Source: VAZQ01 sp963821505 (GTDB lineage: Bacteria > Pseudomonadota > Alphaproteobacteria > Rhizobiales > Xanthobacteraceae). Taken from it: DNA of 64,000 nt. This document shows positions 41,762 to 50,640 of this stretch, piece by piece (position 1 is the first letter of the stretch; every line of letters starts with the position of its first letter). The position numbers were made by a program, and so were the translations under genes. The stretch is from NCBI GenBank assembly GCA_963821505.1, contig CAWGEH010000006.1:62001-126000 (forward strand). The letters are read 5' to 3'. The notes under the pieces are model-generated. The model was not told the DNA's origin. It was given only the letters and a program-made list of their open reading frames with translations, and searched no databases.

Positions 41762-44700
41762 ATGACCCCGGATACCGAGATTTCGCCCGCCGACGATGCG
41801 CAAGCCGTGTTCGGCGCGCCCTACGCGCCGCCGGACGAGGCGATTGCGGCCGCCCTCATGGCGCAGGCGCCCCGCGCGGCGGAGGCCGAGCGGCGCATCG
41901 ACGCCTATGCCAGCCGCCTCATCGAGGAGATTCGCGCCAAGGCCGGCGGGCTCGGCGGCATCGAGGACTTCCTCCACGCCTATTCGCTCTCCACCAAGGA
42001 AGGGCTCGCGCTCATGGTGTTGGCGGAGGCGTTGCTGCGGGTGCCCGATGCCGCTACCGCCGACCGGCTGATCGAGGACAAGCTCGCGACCGGCGACTGG
42101 TCGTCCCACAACGTGCGATCGAACGCGTTCCTGGTGTCGGCGTCGGCCTGGACGCTGGGCATCACCGCCCGCATCATCCATCCCGGCGAGACGCCGGACA
42201 CGATCCTGGAAAGTCTCATCAAGCGTCTGGGCCTTCCCGCCGTGCGCGCGGCCACGCGCCAGGCGATGCGCCTGTTGGCCTCGCATTTCGTCCTCGGACA
42301 GACGATCGAGGAGGCGCTCGAGCGCGCGGCCGCTCACCGGGCGCTGCGCTACTCGTTCGACATGCTGGGGGAGGGCGCGCGCACGGCGGCCGACGCCGAC
42401 CGCTATTTCGCCTCCTATGCCGGCGCCATCGATGCCATCGGCGCGAGCGCGGCCGCCCCGCCGAACCGTCCCAGCATTTCGGTCAAGCTCTCCGCGCTGC
42501 ATCCGCGCTTCGAGCCGTTCTCGCGCGATCCGGTGATGACCGAATTGGTGCCGAAAACCCTCGAGCTTGCGCGCAAGGCGCGCGACCGCGACCTCAATTT
42601 CACCGTGGACGCCGAGGAGGCCGACCGCCTGGAGCTCACCCTCGACGTCATCGCCGCGGTGCTCGCCGACGGCTCGCTGCGCGGCTGGGACGGCTTCGGG
42701 CTCGCCGTGCAGGCCTATCAGAAGCGCGCGCCAGCGGTGATCGACTGGCTCGAGGAGACGGCGAGGGGCCTGGGTCGCCGATTCATGGTGCGGCTGGTCA
42801 AGGGCGCCTATTGGGATACCGAGGTCAAGCGCGCACAGGAGCGCGGGCTTGCCGACTATCCCGTGTTCACCCGCAAAGCCATGACCGATCTCTGCTACGC
42901 CGCCTGCACCCGCAGGCTGCTTGCCGTGCGGGCGCGGCTCTATCCGCAATTCGCCACCCACAACGCGCTCACCGTGGCGAGCGTCATCGAGGACGCCGGC
43001 GGCGTCGACGGCTACGAGTTCCAGCGCCTGCATGGCATGGGCGAGGTGCTGTACGAACGCATGCTCGCCGACCATCCCCGGGCCGCCTGCCGGGTCTACG
43101 CCCCGGTCGGCGGCCATCGCGATCTCCTCGCCTATCTGGTGCGGCGGCTCTTGGAAAACGGTGCGAATTCCTCCTTCGTGTCGGTCGCCGCCGATCCGTC
43201 GGTGCCGATCGCATCGCTGCTCGAGCGCCCGCAGAACCGCATCGGCGAGCCGCGTCACGCGCGCAACCCGAACATCCCCCTGCCGCGCGATCTCTACGGT
43301 CCGCAACGGCGCAATTCCGCCGGCGTCGAATTCGGCGACCGGGCGAGCCTTGCGGCGCTGCTCGACGAAATTCGCGCGGGCGCGATGCCGGGCGAGGCGG
43401 TGCCGCTGATCGACGGCGCGGCGCGCTCCGGCGGCGAGCGGCCGGTCCTTTCACCGATCGACGGCAAGGCGATCGGTAGCGTGAGCGAAGCGAGCGACGC
43501 CTCCGCCGCGGCGGCCGTGACGGCGGCGCAGGCGGGCTTTGCCGCCTGGGCCGCGACCGCGGTTGACGCGCGAGCCGCGGTACTGGAACGTGCGAGCGAC
43601 CTCTTGGAAGCGCGCCGCGGCCGCCTGATCGCGCTGTTGCAGGCGGAGGGCGGCAAGACGCTCGACGATGCGGTGGCGGAAGTCCGCGAGGCGGTCGATT
43701 TCTGCCGCTACTACGCGCTCGAAGCGCGCCGGGCGCTGGTTCCACAACTGCTGCCGGGCCCGACCGGCGAGAGCAACGAGCTTCGCTACCGCGGCCGCGG
43801 CGTCTTCGTCTGCATCAGCCCGTGGAATTTTCCGCTTTCGATTTTTCTCGGCCAGGTGAGCGCCGCGTTGGTCGCCGGCAATACCGTGGTGGCGAAACCC
43901 GCCGAGCAAACGCCCCTCATCGCCGCCGAGGCGGTGCGAATCCTGCATCAGGCCGGGATTGCGGCGAGCGCGCTCCATCTCATTTTGGGCGACGGCAAGG
44001 TCGGCGCCGCGCTGGTCGCCGATGCCCGCGTCGCCGGCGTCGCCTTCACCGGCTCGACCGAGGTCGCGCGCGCGATCAATCGCGCGCTGGCGGCAAAGGA
44101 CGCGCCGATTGTGCCGCTGATCGCCGAGACCGGCGGCGTCAATCCGATGATCGTCGATGCCACCGCGCTGCCGGAGCAGGTCACCGATGACGTCGTCGCC
44201 TCGGCCTTCCGTTCGGCCGGCCAGCGCTGTTCGGCGCTGCGCCTGCTCTGCGTGCAGGAGGACGTGGCCGCGCCCATGATCGAGATGATCGCGGGCGCCG
44301 CCCGCGAGCTCAGGCTCGGCGATCCGCGCGAGCTTTCGACCCATGTCGGGCCGGTGATCGATGCCGACGCGAAGGACAAGCTCGACCGCTGGATCGCCCA
44401 CCATGAAGGCCGCGGCCGTGTGCGCTTCCGCTGGGACCGGTTCAATCGTTTGCCCGCGACCGGGACCTATGTGCCGCCGACGATCATCACGCTCGACCGC
44501 GCGCGCGATCTGCGGGAGGAGGTGTTCGGGCCGATCCTGCACGTCGTGTGCTGGCGCGCGGATGAGCTCGACGCGATGCTCGGCGAGATTGCGGACAACG
44601 GCTACGGCCTCACGCTCGGCATCCATTCCCGCATCGATACCACCGTCGCGCACATCGCCGCGCGACTCGCCAACGGCAATGTCTACGTCAATCGCAACAT

Positions 44701-44869
44701 GATCGGGGCGGTGGTGGGCACGCAGCCGTTCGGCGGCAGCGGGCTCTCCGGCACCGGGCCCAAGGCGGGGGGCCCGAATTACCTCAGACGCTTCGCCGTC
44801 GAGCAGGTGGTGACCGTCAACACCGCCGCGGTCGGCGGCAACGCCTCGCTGCTCGCCACCGAGGATTGA
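41762..44869 (+). CDS. putA: Bifunctional proline dehydrogenase / P5C dehydrogenase PutA
   Basis: Converts proline to glutamate through pyrroline-5-carboxylate, using FAD then NAD+. The 1035-residue product has a helical N-terminal arm and a PRODH TIM barrel (about 150-470, with VKGAYWDTEVKRAQ and YEFQRLHGMGE). A P5C dehydrogenase domain (about 545-1015) has ISPWNFPLSIFLGQV, FTGSTEVAR, and C823 as the catalytic cysteine in SAGQRCSALR. It lacks the ribbon-helix-helix DNA-binding domain of the 1320-residue E. coli enzyme, so it is not an autogenous repressor. The 242-bp upstream gap may hold its promoter. Confidence 0.96.
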   Translation: MTPDTEISPADDAQAVFGAPYAPPDEAIAAALMAQAPRAAEAERRIDAYASRLIEEIRAKAGGLGGIEDFLHAYSLSTKEGLALMVLAEALLRVPDAATADRLIEDKLATGDWSSHNVRSNAFLVSASAWTLGITARIIHPGETPDTILESLIKRLGLPAVRAATRQAMRLLASHFVLGQTIEEALERAAAHRALRYSFDMLGEGARTAADADRYFASYAGAIDAIGASAAAPPNRPSISVKLSALHPRFEPFSRDPVMTELVPKTLELARKARDRDLNFTVDAEEADRLELTLDVIAAVLADGSLRGWDGFGLAVQAYQKRAPAVIDWLEETARGLGRRFMVRLVKGAYWDTEVKRAQERGLADYPVFTRKAMTDLCYAACTRRLLAVRARLYPQFATHNALTVASVIEDAGGVDGYEFQRLHGMGEVLYERMLADHPRAACRVYAPVGGHRDLLAYLVRRLLENGANSSFVSVAADPSVPIASLLERPQNRIGEPRHARNPNIPLPRDLYGPQRRNSAGVEFGDRASLAALLDEIRAGAMPGEAVPLIDGAARSGGERPVLSPIDGKAIGSVSEASDASAAAAVTAAQAGFAAWAATAVDARAAVLERASDLLEARRGRLIALLQAEGGKTLDDAVAEVREAVDFCRYYALEARRALVPQLLPGPTGESNELRYRGRGVFVCISPWNFPLSIFLGQVSAALVAGNTVVAKPAEQTPLIAAEAVRILHQAGIAASALHLILGDGKVGAALVADARVAGVAFTGSTEVARAINRALAAKDAPIVPLIAETGGVNPMIVDATALPEQVTDDVVASAFRSAGQRCSALRLLCVQEDVAAPMIEMIAGAARELRLGDPRELSTHVGPVIDADAKDKLDRWIAHHEGRGRVRFRWDRFNRLPATGTYVPPTIITLDRARDLREEVFGPILHVVCWRADELDAMLGEIADNGYGLTLGIHSRIDTTVAHIAARLANGNVYVNRNMIGAVVGTQPFGGSGLSGTGPKAGGPNYLRRFAVEQVVTVNTAAVGGNASLLATED

Positions 44870-45206
44870 GGGAAACCTCGCCGGCGTTCGAAGCGTCGGC
44901 AACGGGTAGGCGAACGTCGGGGCGGTCCCAACATTACGAAAATATTAGCCGCCGGCGGCATGGTCGCGCCGCGACTGTCGCCTAGATCCCCATGAGCCGG
45001 CGTATCGCGGCCGCCTCGCGGCCTCGCCGCCATGGTGCGGCGGTGCGCTGCGGGCGTGTGAAGTTGTGGGTAGCGTGCGAGTGCGTCGGCCGGCGTCGCG
45101 CCCAGGCGACGCCGGCCCTGTTTTCGGGCCCTCGGCGCCCGCCATGGCTTCTTCCCGTTCATAATCGTTACCACTCTGTCAATGGTTTGGGGTTATTCTG
45201 AATGGG
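44870..45206. other. Gene-free region between putA and hisE
   Basis: These 337 bases contain a perfect terminator-like hairpin at 45088-45125 but no convincing gene. A 69-codon plus-strand frame from 44992 is Arg-rich and has no ribosome site. The hairpin is 219 bases after putA, far for its own terminator, so a short non-coding transcript starting near 44950-45000 is possible. Confidence 0.4.
45088..45125 (+). terminator. Strong intrinsic terminator
   Basis: GGCCGGCGTCGC (45088-45099) pairs over all 12 bases with GCGACGCCGGCC (45106-45117), with a six-base loop and CTGTTTTC immediately after. On the plus strand this is a classic Rho-independent terminator ahead of hisE. Confidence 0.75.
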
Positions 45207-45587
45207 ATGAATGATTCGCTCGATCGCCTCTACGCCGCCGTCCTGGCCGCACGGACTGCCGATCCGGCAACCTCGCGGACCGCGCGCCTGTTACGCTCCG
45301 GCCGCAGCAAGATGGCCAAGAAGTTGGCCGAGGAAGCGGTCGAGGTGGTGATCGACGCCATGCACGGCCATTCCGACTCGGTGGTCCGCGAGAGCGCCGA
45401 TCTGCTCTACAATCTCGTCGTGCTCTGGGTCGCCTCCGGCGTTCATCCCAAGGACGTGTGGACGGAGATGCAGCGCCGCGAGCGGATGTTGGGGATCGCT
45501 GAGAAGCTTCCGAAGGAGCGCGCGGACGCCGCCCCGCGGCGCAAGGTGGTGGCGCTCGACCGCAGCCGCGCCCGCAAGCGGCGCTGA
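45207..45587 (+). CDS. hisE: Phosphoribosyl-ATP pyrophosphatase HisE
   Basis: MazG-like all-alpha NTP pyrophosphatase of 126 residues for the second step of histidine biosynthesis. The metal-binding core is LAEEAVEVVIDAM followed by SADLLYNLVVLW, the E/E...E/D arrangement of PRA-PH. A C-terminal basic extension (PRRKVVALDRSRARKRR) exceeds the usual ~105 residues. ATG 45207 is the first start after the terminator at 45088. In most relatives hisE lies with other his genes; here it stands alone before a DedA-like gene, so its role in histidine synthesis is likely but not shown by context. Confidence 0.8.
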   Translation: MNDSLDRLYAAVLAARTADPATSRTARLLRSGRSKMAKKLAEEAVEVVIDAMHGHSDSVVRESADLLYNLVVLWVASGVHPKDVWTEMQRRERMLGIAEKLPKERADAAPRRKVVALDRSRARKRR

Positions 45588-45720
45588 AATCGGACGAGAG
45601 AGAAGGCGCGGAGAGGCGGCACGCGCCTCCCGCCGAGGCGATCATCCGTCGTCCGCCCTCGGTCAGTTCGTCCGTGATCCGGATGGACAATTGCCAAGCG
45701 CGCCGCTAAGCAAGCCCGCC

Positions 45721-46302
45721 ATGCTTCGCCGTCTCTATGACTGGTGCATCGCCGCCGCCGACAAGCCGCATGCGACGTGGCTGATGGGCACCGTCTCGTT
45801 CGTGGAAAGCTCGTTCTTTCCCGTCCCGCCCGACGCCATGCTCATTCCGATGTCGCTGGCGCGCCCGGACAAGGCCTGGTTCTACGCCACCGTGTGCACC
45901 GTGGCCTCGGTCGCCGGCGGGGTGCTCGGCTACATGATCGGGGCGCTGCTCTACGATTCCGTCGGGCACTGGCTGATCTCGCTCTACGGCTACGGCGACA
46001 AGGTCGAGGCGTTCCGTTCAGCCTATGCGCAATGGGGCGCCTGGATCATCCTGCTCAAGGGGCTCACCCCGATACCATACAAGATCGTGACCATCGCTTC
46101 GGGGTTCGCCGGATTCAATCTCCTTTTATTCGTGTTGCTGTCGATCATCGCGCGCGGCACGCGCTTCTATCTCGCGGCGTTTCTGCTCAACCGCTACGGC
46201 GTGCAGGCGCGCACGATCATCGAGGAGCGCTTGGGCTTGTGGGTGACACTCGCCGCCGTGGCGCTGGTGGCCGGCATCATCGCCGCACTCTACCTGTTCT
46301 GA
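45721..46302 (+). CDS. YqaA/DedA-family (SNARE-associated/VTT) membrane protein
   Basis: Inner-membrane protein of 193 residues from ATG 45721. The VTT-domain hallmarks are WLMGTVSFVESSFFPVPPDA and the G-rich VAGGVLGYMIGALL, with the re-entrant-type KGLTPIPYKIVTIASGFAGF. Four to five hydrophobic segments are visible. DedA-type proteins scramble or flip polyprenyl or phospholipids. A TTG at 45691 would add ten residues (MPSAPLSKPA), but ATG matches the family start. It is downstream of hisE by 133 bases without an obvious terminator, so read-through is possible. Confidence 0.88.
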   Translation: MLRRLYDWCIAAADKPHATWLMGTVSFVESSFFPVPPDAMLIPMSLARPDKAWFYATVCTVASVAGGVLGYMIGALLYDSVGHWLISLYGYGDKVEAFRSAYAQWGAWIILLKGLTPIPYKIVTIASGFAGFNLLLFVLLSIIARGTRFYLAAFLLNRYGVQARTIIEERLGLWVTLAAVALVAGIIAALYLF

Positions 46303-46375
46303 AGTTCCACCGTTCCTCAATTTTGCCACGCGGCATGCGCAGGGTTCCGGCGGCTGCGACGTCAACGGGATCGCG

Positions 46376-46984
46376 ATGACCAGCCGTCCGGGAACAATTC
46401 ATTTTCGAAGCACGTCGGGCATGGCGCGCGCGCTGGGCGGCGCCTGCGCGCTGTTGCTGGTGTTTTCCGCGCTGGCGCAGGAAGCTCAGTCGCCAAATCA
46501 GACTCCGGGCCAGAGCCCAACCCAGGAGCCGATCCAGAGCCCAAGCATTCCCGGCCTGTTTCCGCCGCCGCCGCTGCTGGTGCCGAACCTTCCTCCGCCA
46601 CCCGGCATGATCGAGACCTTCGGCCGTTGGCTGGAGGAGGGCACGACCAAGTTTAAATCGGACATGCAGGGCGCGCAGGAGACCTTCGATAAATTCGGCA
46701 ATCAGACCCGCGATGCCGCCAAGGACGCGACCGGTGCCGTCATCGGATTGCCCAACGCCCGGATCGTGACCGCACGGGAGCGCTGCGCTCCGGCCGCGAA
46801 TGGCGGCCGCGACTGCCAGGAGGCGGCCGCTGCGCTCTGCCGCGGCAAGGGATTCCAGACCGGCAAGAGCCTCGACACCCAGTCGGAGCTGAAATGCCCG
46901 GCAAAGGTCTTGCTCGAGGGCCGCGCACCGAACGATGCCGAGTGCCGGAGCGAGACTTTCGTTACCCGCGCGATGTGCCAGTAA
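46376..46984 (+). CDS. Exported six-cysteine hypothetical protein
   Basis: Secreted or periplasmic protein of about 202 residues. A signal peptide ends SALAQ; the in-frame ATG at 46421 gives a more typical signal and may be the true start. After it comes a Gln/Ser/Pro-rich linker with TPGQSPTQEPIQSP, then a Pro-rich stretch, an amphipathic helix (about 78-115) and a C-terminal domain with six cysteines, which could form three disulfides. I recall proteins of this type as uncharacterised in Bradyrhizobium relatives, but I cannot name a domain. There is no clear operon partner. Confidence 0.65.
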   Translation: MTSRPGTIHFRSTSGMARALGGACALLLVFSALAQEAQSPNQTPGQSPTQEPIQSPSIPGLFPPPPLLVPNLPPPPGMIETFGRWLEEGTTKFKSDMQGAQETFDKFGNQTRDAAKDATGAVIGLPNARIVTARERCAPAANGGRDCQEAAAALCRGKGFQTGKSLDTQSELKCPAKVLLEGRAPNDAECRSETFVTRAMCQ

Positions 46985-47050
46985 CCGCCGGGCAGCCGCT
47001 GTCTGCCGTACCCGGTGATCGCGTCATGTTTCGGCATTCGTGTCGATCAG

Positions 47051-47080
47051 AGCAAATTCAGCGATAGCAAATTCAGCGAT
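47051..47080. repeat. Exact 15-bp tandem duplication
   Basis: AGCAAATTCAGCGAT occurs twice back to back. It lies in the 318-base gene-free stretch 46985-47302, which otherwise holds the dispersed repeat at 47185 and no coding signal. It is probably a replication-slippage product. Confidence 0.8.
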
Positions 47081-47184
47081 AATGGGATCGTGTAATGTCG
47101 GCGCGCGTCTCCCAGGCTCTTGTTCCGACGCATGCGGGGCAGGGCCGGTGGCCTCGTCGCCGCTGCAATCCATGAACTCGGCCT

Positions 47185-47285
47185 GGAGCGAAATCGCTTC
47201 ACATTGCATCGCGATTTCGCTCTAAGCATTTGTTTGGTCGCATGATCTTATCCGAAAAGCCTGTAATTTTTCGGGAGCATGCTTT
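47185..47285. repeat. Dispersed palindromic repeat, copy 5
   Basis: The reverse-orientation version of the 6256 element: GGAGCGAAATCGC, CGCGATTTCGCTCTAAGCAT, TTGTTTGGTCGCATGATCTT, then ATCCGAAAAG and TTTTTCGGGAGCATGC. It ends 17 bases before the GTG start of the COG4091 gene, so it lies within its probable 5' leader. Confidence 0.78.
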
Positions 47286-47302
47286 AGTCATCGGAGCGTT
47301 CC

Positions 47303-48682
47303 GTGAATTTGCACGCCATGCTGCTCGAGCGTGAGGCCGCCGGCCGTCCGGTGACCGTCGGCCTGATCGGGGCCGGCAAGTTCGGCACCATGTTTCTCGC
47401 GCAGGCGCGGCTGACCCGGGGCATGCACGTGGTCGCCGTCGCCGATCTCGACGTCGCGCGCGCCTTGCGCCAGCTTCGCACCGCCGGATGGGACGAGCGG
47501 GCGATCTCGGCGGCGTCGCTCGGCGATGCGCTCAAGAGCGGACGCACGCACGTCACGGCGGATGCGCAGGCGCTGATCGCATTTCCCGACATCGAGGTGA
47601 TCGTCGAGGCCACCGGCGTCCCGGGAGCCGGCATCCGCCACGCCCTCGCGGCCATCGACCACGGCAAGCACATCGTGATGGTCAATGTCGAGGCCGACGC
47701 GCTGGCGGGGCCGCTGCTCGCGCGCAAGGCAAAGAGCGCGGGCGCGGTCTACAGCCTGGCCTGGGGCGACCAGCCGGCGCTGATTTGCGAGCACGTCGAC
47801 TGGGCGCGCGCCTGCGGCTTCACCGTGATCGCCGCCGGCAAGGGCACGCGCTACGAGCCGCACTACCACCGCTCCACGCCCGACACCGTGTGGGACATTC
47901 TCGACAAATATCTCTCGATCGCCGATCGCAATTCGATCAATCCCAAAATGTTCAACAGCTTCGTCGACGGCACCAAATCGGGCATCGAGATGACCGCGGT
48001 CTGCAACGCCACCGGCCTCGTGCCGCAGAGCGAGGGCTTGGGCTTTCCGCCGGCGACGCGGTTCGAGCTCGCCGACGTGTGCAAGCCGAGGGCGGCTGGC
48101 GGCACGCTCGAGAAAGCCGGCGTCACCGAGGTGGTCTCGTCGGTCTATCGCGACGGCCGCGACGTGCCGCATCATCTGGCGCTCGGCACCTACGTGGTGT
48201 TCGAGGGCGAGAGCGACTATGCGCGGCGCTGTTTCAGGGAATATGCCATGCTGCCGGACAAGAGCGGGCGCTACGCCGCGCTCTACCGGCCGATCCACAT
48301 GATCGGGCTCGAGCTCGGCGTTTCGGTTGCGAGCGCCGCGCTGCGCAAGGAGCCGACCGGGGCGCCCACCGGCTTCCGCTCCGACGTCGCCGCCACCGCC
48401 AAGCGCGCGCTCAAGGCCGGCGATGTGCTCGACGGCGAGGGTGGGTTCTGCGTCTGGGGCAAGCAGGTCGCGGCCGAGCGCTCGCTTGCCGAAGGCTTGC
48501 TGCCGCTCGGGCTCGCCCACGATGTCAGGCTGGAGCGCGACGTGGCGGAGGGGGAATGCCTGAAATGGAGCGATGTCGCTTGCGACGAGAAAGATATCGC
48601 GGTGAAGGTGCGCCGCGAGATGGAAGCGGCCTTCGGCCGGCCGAATGTCGATGGCTGCGCCGCCGCTCGGGCCTCATCCTGA
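47303..48682 (+). CDS. COG4091 NAD(P)-dependent dehydrogenase with SAF domain
   Basis: Predicted homoserine-dehydrogenase-like oxidoreductase of 459 residues. The N-terminal Rossmann motif is GLIGAGKFG (20-28), with VIVEATGVPGAG and HIVMVNVEADAL typical of COG4091. The C-terminal ~90 residues contain the SAF (antifreeze-like/FlgA) domain, with TAKRALKAGDVLDGEGGF and LPLGLAHDVRLERDV. Characterised relatives act on sugar-acid or branched hydroxyacid substrates, not homoserine. It begins with GTG. A dispersed repeat lies just upstream and a second repeat just downstream, so it is transcriptionally isolated. Its 3' end converges on the F420 reductase gene. Confidence 0.75.
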   Translation: MNLHAMLLEREAAGRPVTVGLIGAGKFGTMFLAQARLTRGMHVVAVADLDVARALRQLRTAGWDERAISAASLGDALKSGRTHVTADAQALIAFPDIEVIVEATGVPGAGIRHALAAIDHGKHIVMVNVEADALAGPLLARKAKSAGAVYSLAWGDQPALICEHVDWARACGFTVIAAGKGTRYEPHYHRSTPDTVWDILDKYLSIADRNSINPKMFNSFVDGTKSGIEMTAVCNATGLVPQSEGLGFPPATRFELADVCKPRAAGGTLEKAGVTEVVSSVYRDGRDVPHHLALGTYVVFEGESDYARRCFREYAMLPDKSGRYAALYRPIHMIGLELGVSVASAALRKEPTGAPTGFRSDVAATAKRALKAGDVLDGEGGFCVWGKQVAAERSLAEGLLPLGLAHDVRLERDVAEGECLKWSDVACDEKDIAVKVRREMEAAFGRPNVDGCAAARASS

Positions 48683-48724
48683 GGGAGCGCGCGCCCTAAG
48701 GGGCGCACATTCCTCAACCGCGCA

Positions 48725-48852
48725 CGTGCGCGCGCGTCTCGAAGGAGGGGGGCGGCCCGGGATGGGCCTCACGCTTCGAGACGCATCGCAGCGCAGATGC
48801 GCCGGTGCGAGCCGCTTGAGCGTGTCAGCGCTGCGATGCTCCTCAGCATGAG
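48725..48852. repeat. Imperfect inverted repeat between convergent genes
   Basis: GCGTCTCGAAGGAG, ACGCTTCGAGACGC, GCGCTGCGATGCTCCTCAGC and ATGAGG recur in inverted order, giving a long branched hairpin. A related CGAGACGGCGCTTCGCGCC element is at about 5216-5252. It lies between the convergent COG4091 and npdG stops and probably separates the transcripts. Confidence 0.5.
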
Positions 48853-48879
48853 GTCGACTGAGATCCGGCGCGGGCGGCA

Positions 48880-49554
48880 TCATGTCTCTGGAATCCCCGT
48901 AATCCTTATCCCGGCGCCGCCCGCGACCTTGTAGCGGCGGTTGATGGCGATGAGGATCGAGGTCAGCGCCTCGGCCGCGGCGGAATTGGCGATCGGGCCG
49001 GCGTGAAGCCCGCGCAGCCCCATGTCGGTACAGAGGCCGACCACGGCTTCGCGCGCGCCCTGGTCGTCGCCGCAGACCAGCACGTCGCAATCGACGGCGT
49101 GGTCGAGGTCCGCAAGGTGCGCCGCCGAGATGTTTTGAAACGCCGACACCACGCGCACGTTCTTGCCCGCGAGCTCTTGGATCGCCGCCACCGCGGAGCG
49201 GCCCTCCGGAAGCTGCACCGTGCTGACCTTGGGGGGAAGGAGCGGCACGGTGGCGTCCACGAGAATCTTGCCCTGGCTCTGCTCGAGCACGGCTTCCACC
49301 GTGGCGCGCTGAACCGCGTAGGGGACGGTCACGAACACGATCTCGGCGGCGGCCGCCGCCGACCGATTGTCGGCGCCCGCGACCGGCTTGCCGATCCGTG
49401 CGGCCAATTCCGATGCGACGGTACGCGCTCTCTCCGCAGCGCGCGAGCCGATCGTGACCTCGTGGCCGGCCGCCGCCAGGCGCAAGGCCAAACCGGTGCC
49501 TTGGGCGCCGGTCCCGCCCAGGACCGCAATCTTGTACTGCTTCCGCTCCGTCAT
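48880..49554 (-). CDS. npdG: NADPH:F420 oxidoreductase (NpdG/Fno-type)
   Basis: Small Rossmann protein of 224 residues, the size of archaeal Fno and actinobacterial NpdG. The NADP motif AVLGGTGAQGTGLALRLA is at 10-27, with the phosphate-binding GSR at 36-38. FVTVPYAVQRATV and LVDATVPLLPP match the NPDG_F420 family; the C-terminal GIRITGI is also conserved. It should transfer hydride between NADPH and coenzyme F420. It follows a dihydroxyphthalate-decarboxylase-like gene by 14 bases, in a minus-strand operon with a Bug receptor, and the F420 biosynthesis genes lie 10 kb away. F420-independent relatives exist, but the nearby cof genes support the F420 role. Confidence 0.82.
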   Translation of the reverse strand: MTERKQYKIAVLGGTGAQGTGLALRLAAAGHEVTIGSRAAERARTVASELAARIGKPVAGADNRSAAAAAEIVFVTVPYAVQRATVEAVLEQSQGKILVDATVPLLPPKVSTVQLPEGRSAVAAIQELAGKNVRVVSAFQNISAAHLADLDHAVDCDVLVCGDDQGAREAVVGLCTDMGLRGLHAGPIANSAAAEALTSILIAINRRYKVAGGAGIRITGIPET

Positions 49555-49568
49555 GATCTCCCCGACCG

Positions 49569-50576
49569 TCAGCGTCCGGCCACGAACAGGTCTTCGATCG
49601 CAATCGGCCGCGGAATGAAGTGCTGCTCCACCATGTACTGGACGAGCGCTTCGAGCGTCGGGCGATTGGCGTCGATGCCGTAGGGCCAGGGGTCGCCGCC
49701 GAACACCTCGTCGATCTCGTCTATGTCGGCGGGGAGCCAGGGCAGCATATAGCGCAGCGCGCCGCGTTCCTTCATCAGCGCCAGCGCGCGGTCCTTCGAT
49801 TCGCAGAGCGCGTCATAAAGGCTCTGCGCCACGAACGGATGGGCCTCGTAGAGGTCGCGGCGAATGACGATGAGATGCATGATCGGGAAAATGCGGGTGC
49901 GCCGGTAGTAATCCTTCTCCGCCTCGCGATAGTTCGGAAACATGCGCACAATATCGGGATTCGACCCGATGCCCTCGACCGGACGCGAGCTGATGACCGC
50001 GTCGATCTCGCCGTCGGCCAGCAGCTTGCTCAGCGATTTGCCCGATCGGTTGATCTCCAGCGCGGGCGCCTTGAGCAGCGGTACGACCGTCGGGCTGCCG
50101 TGCGCGCCGGCCTTCTTGAGCGCGCCCTGCACCCAGCGGATTTTCGCAAGGTCGACGTCATGGTCGTGCTGCAGCAGGCCGCGGATCCAGATCGCGGCGC
50201 TCATGGTGTAGAGCGGGACGCCGACGCGCCGGCCCTCGAGGTCCTTCGGCCTCCGGATGCCGGACTTGCGGTTGAAGAAAATGAATCCGTGGCGGAAGAC
50301 GCGGGACGCGAATGCCGGAACGGCGACGAAGGGACACTCGCCCGCGCCGAAGCGGCTGATGAATTCCGAGCTCGACATCTCCGACGCATCGAATTCGAGC
50401 TTGCCGCCCATGCGGTCGAAGATGTCGCGCGGCTCGTCGTTGGCGAGGAATTGAAGATCGATGCCGCGCGGCACGACCTCGCCGGTATAGAGCCGCAGCA
50501 TGCGGTCGTAGAGGCCGCAGGCGAAGGTCAGCGGCAGCTTCGCCGCCGCCGCGGAGGTGGCCTCTCTCACGTTCAT
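49569..50576 (-). CDS. 4,5-dihydroxyphthalate-decarboxylase-like / type II periplasmic-binding-fold protein
   Basis: A 335-residue protein of the DHP decarboxylase (Pht5)/PBP2 family. Family signatures are LRLYTGEVVPRGIDLQFL (29-46), DASEMSSSEFISRF, FPFVAVPAF-like CPFVAVPAFASRVFRH and RRVGVPLYTMSAAIWIRG. There is no signal peptide, so it is probably a cytoplasmic enzyme rather than a solute receptor. The relatives decarboxylate aromatic dihydroxy-acids. ATG 50576 aligns with the family start. It is the middle gene of a Bug receptor - DHPD-like - npdG operon, hinting that an aromatic or cyclic acid is the substrate of the region. Confidence 0.72.
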   Translation of the reverse strand: MNVREATSAAAAKLPLTFACGLYDRMLRLYTGEVVPRGIDLQFLANDEPRDIFDRMGGKLEFDASEMSSSEFISRFGAGECPFVAVPAFASRVFRHGFIFFNRKSGIRRPKDLEGRRVGVPLYTMSAAIWIRGLLQHDHDVDLAKIRWVQGALKKAGAHGSPTVVPLLKAPALEINRSGKSLSKLLADGEIDAVISSRPVEGIGSNPDIVRMFPNYREAEKDYYRRTRIFPIMHLIVIRRDLYEAHPFVAQSLYDALCESKDRALALMKERGALRYMLPWLPADIDEIDEVFGGDPWPYGIDANRPTLEALVQYMVEQHFIPRPIAIEDLFVAGR

Positions 50577-50640
50577 GCTGCGCTCCCGAGCTTTGCGGCC
50601 AGTGATGACTTTCCGGATGGAGACCTGCGCGCGCCGCCGC

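Noticed and set aside
44992..45201. A 69-codon gene before hisE
   Set aside because: There is no ribosome site, the composition is Arg-rich, and it reads through the strong terminator hairpin.
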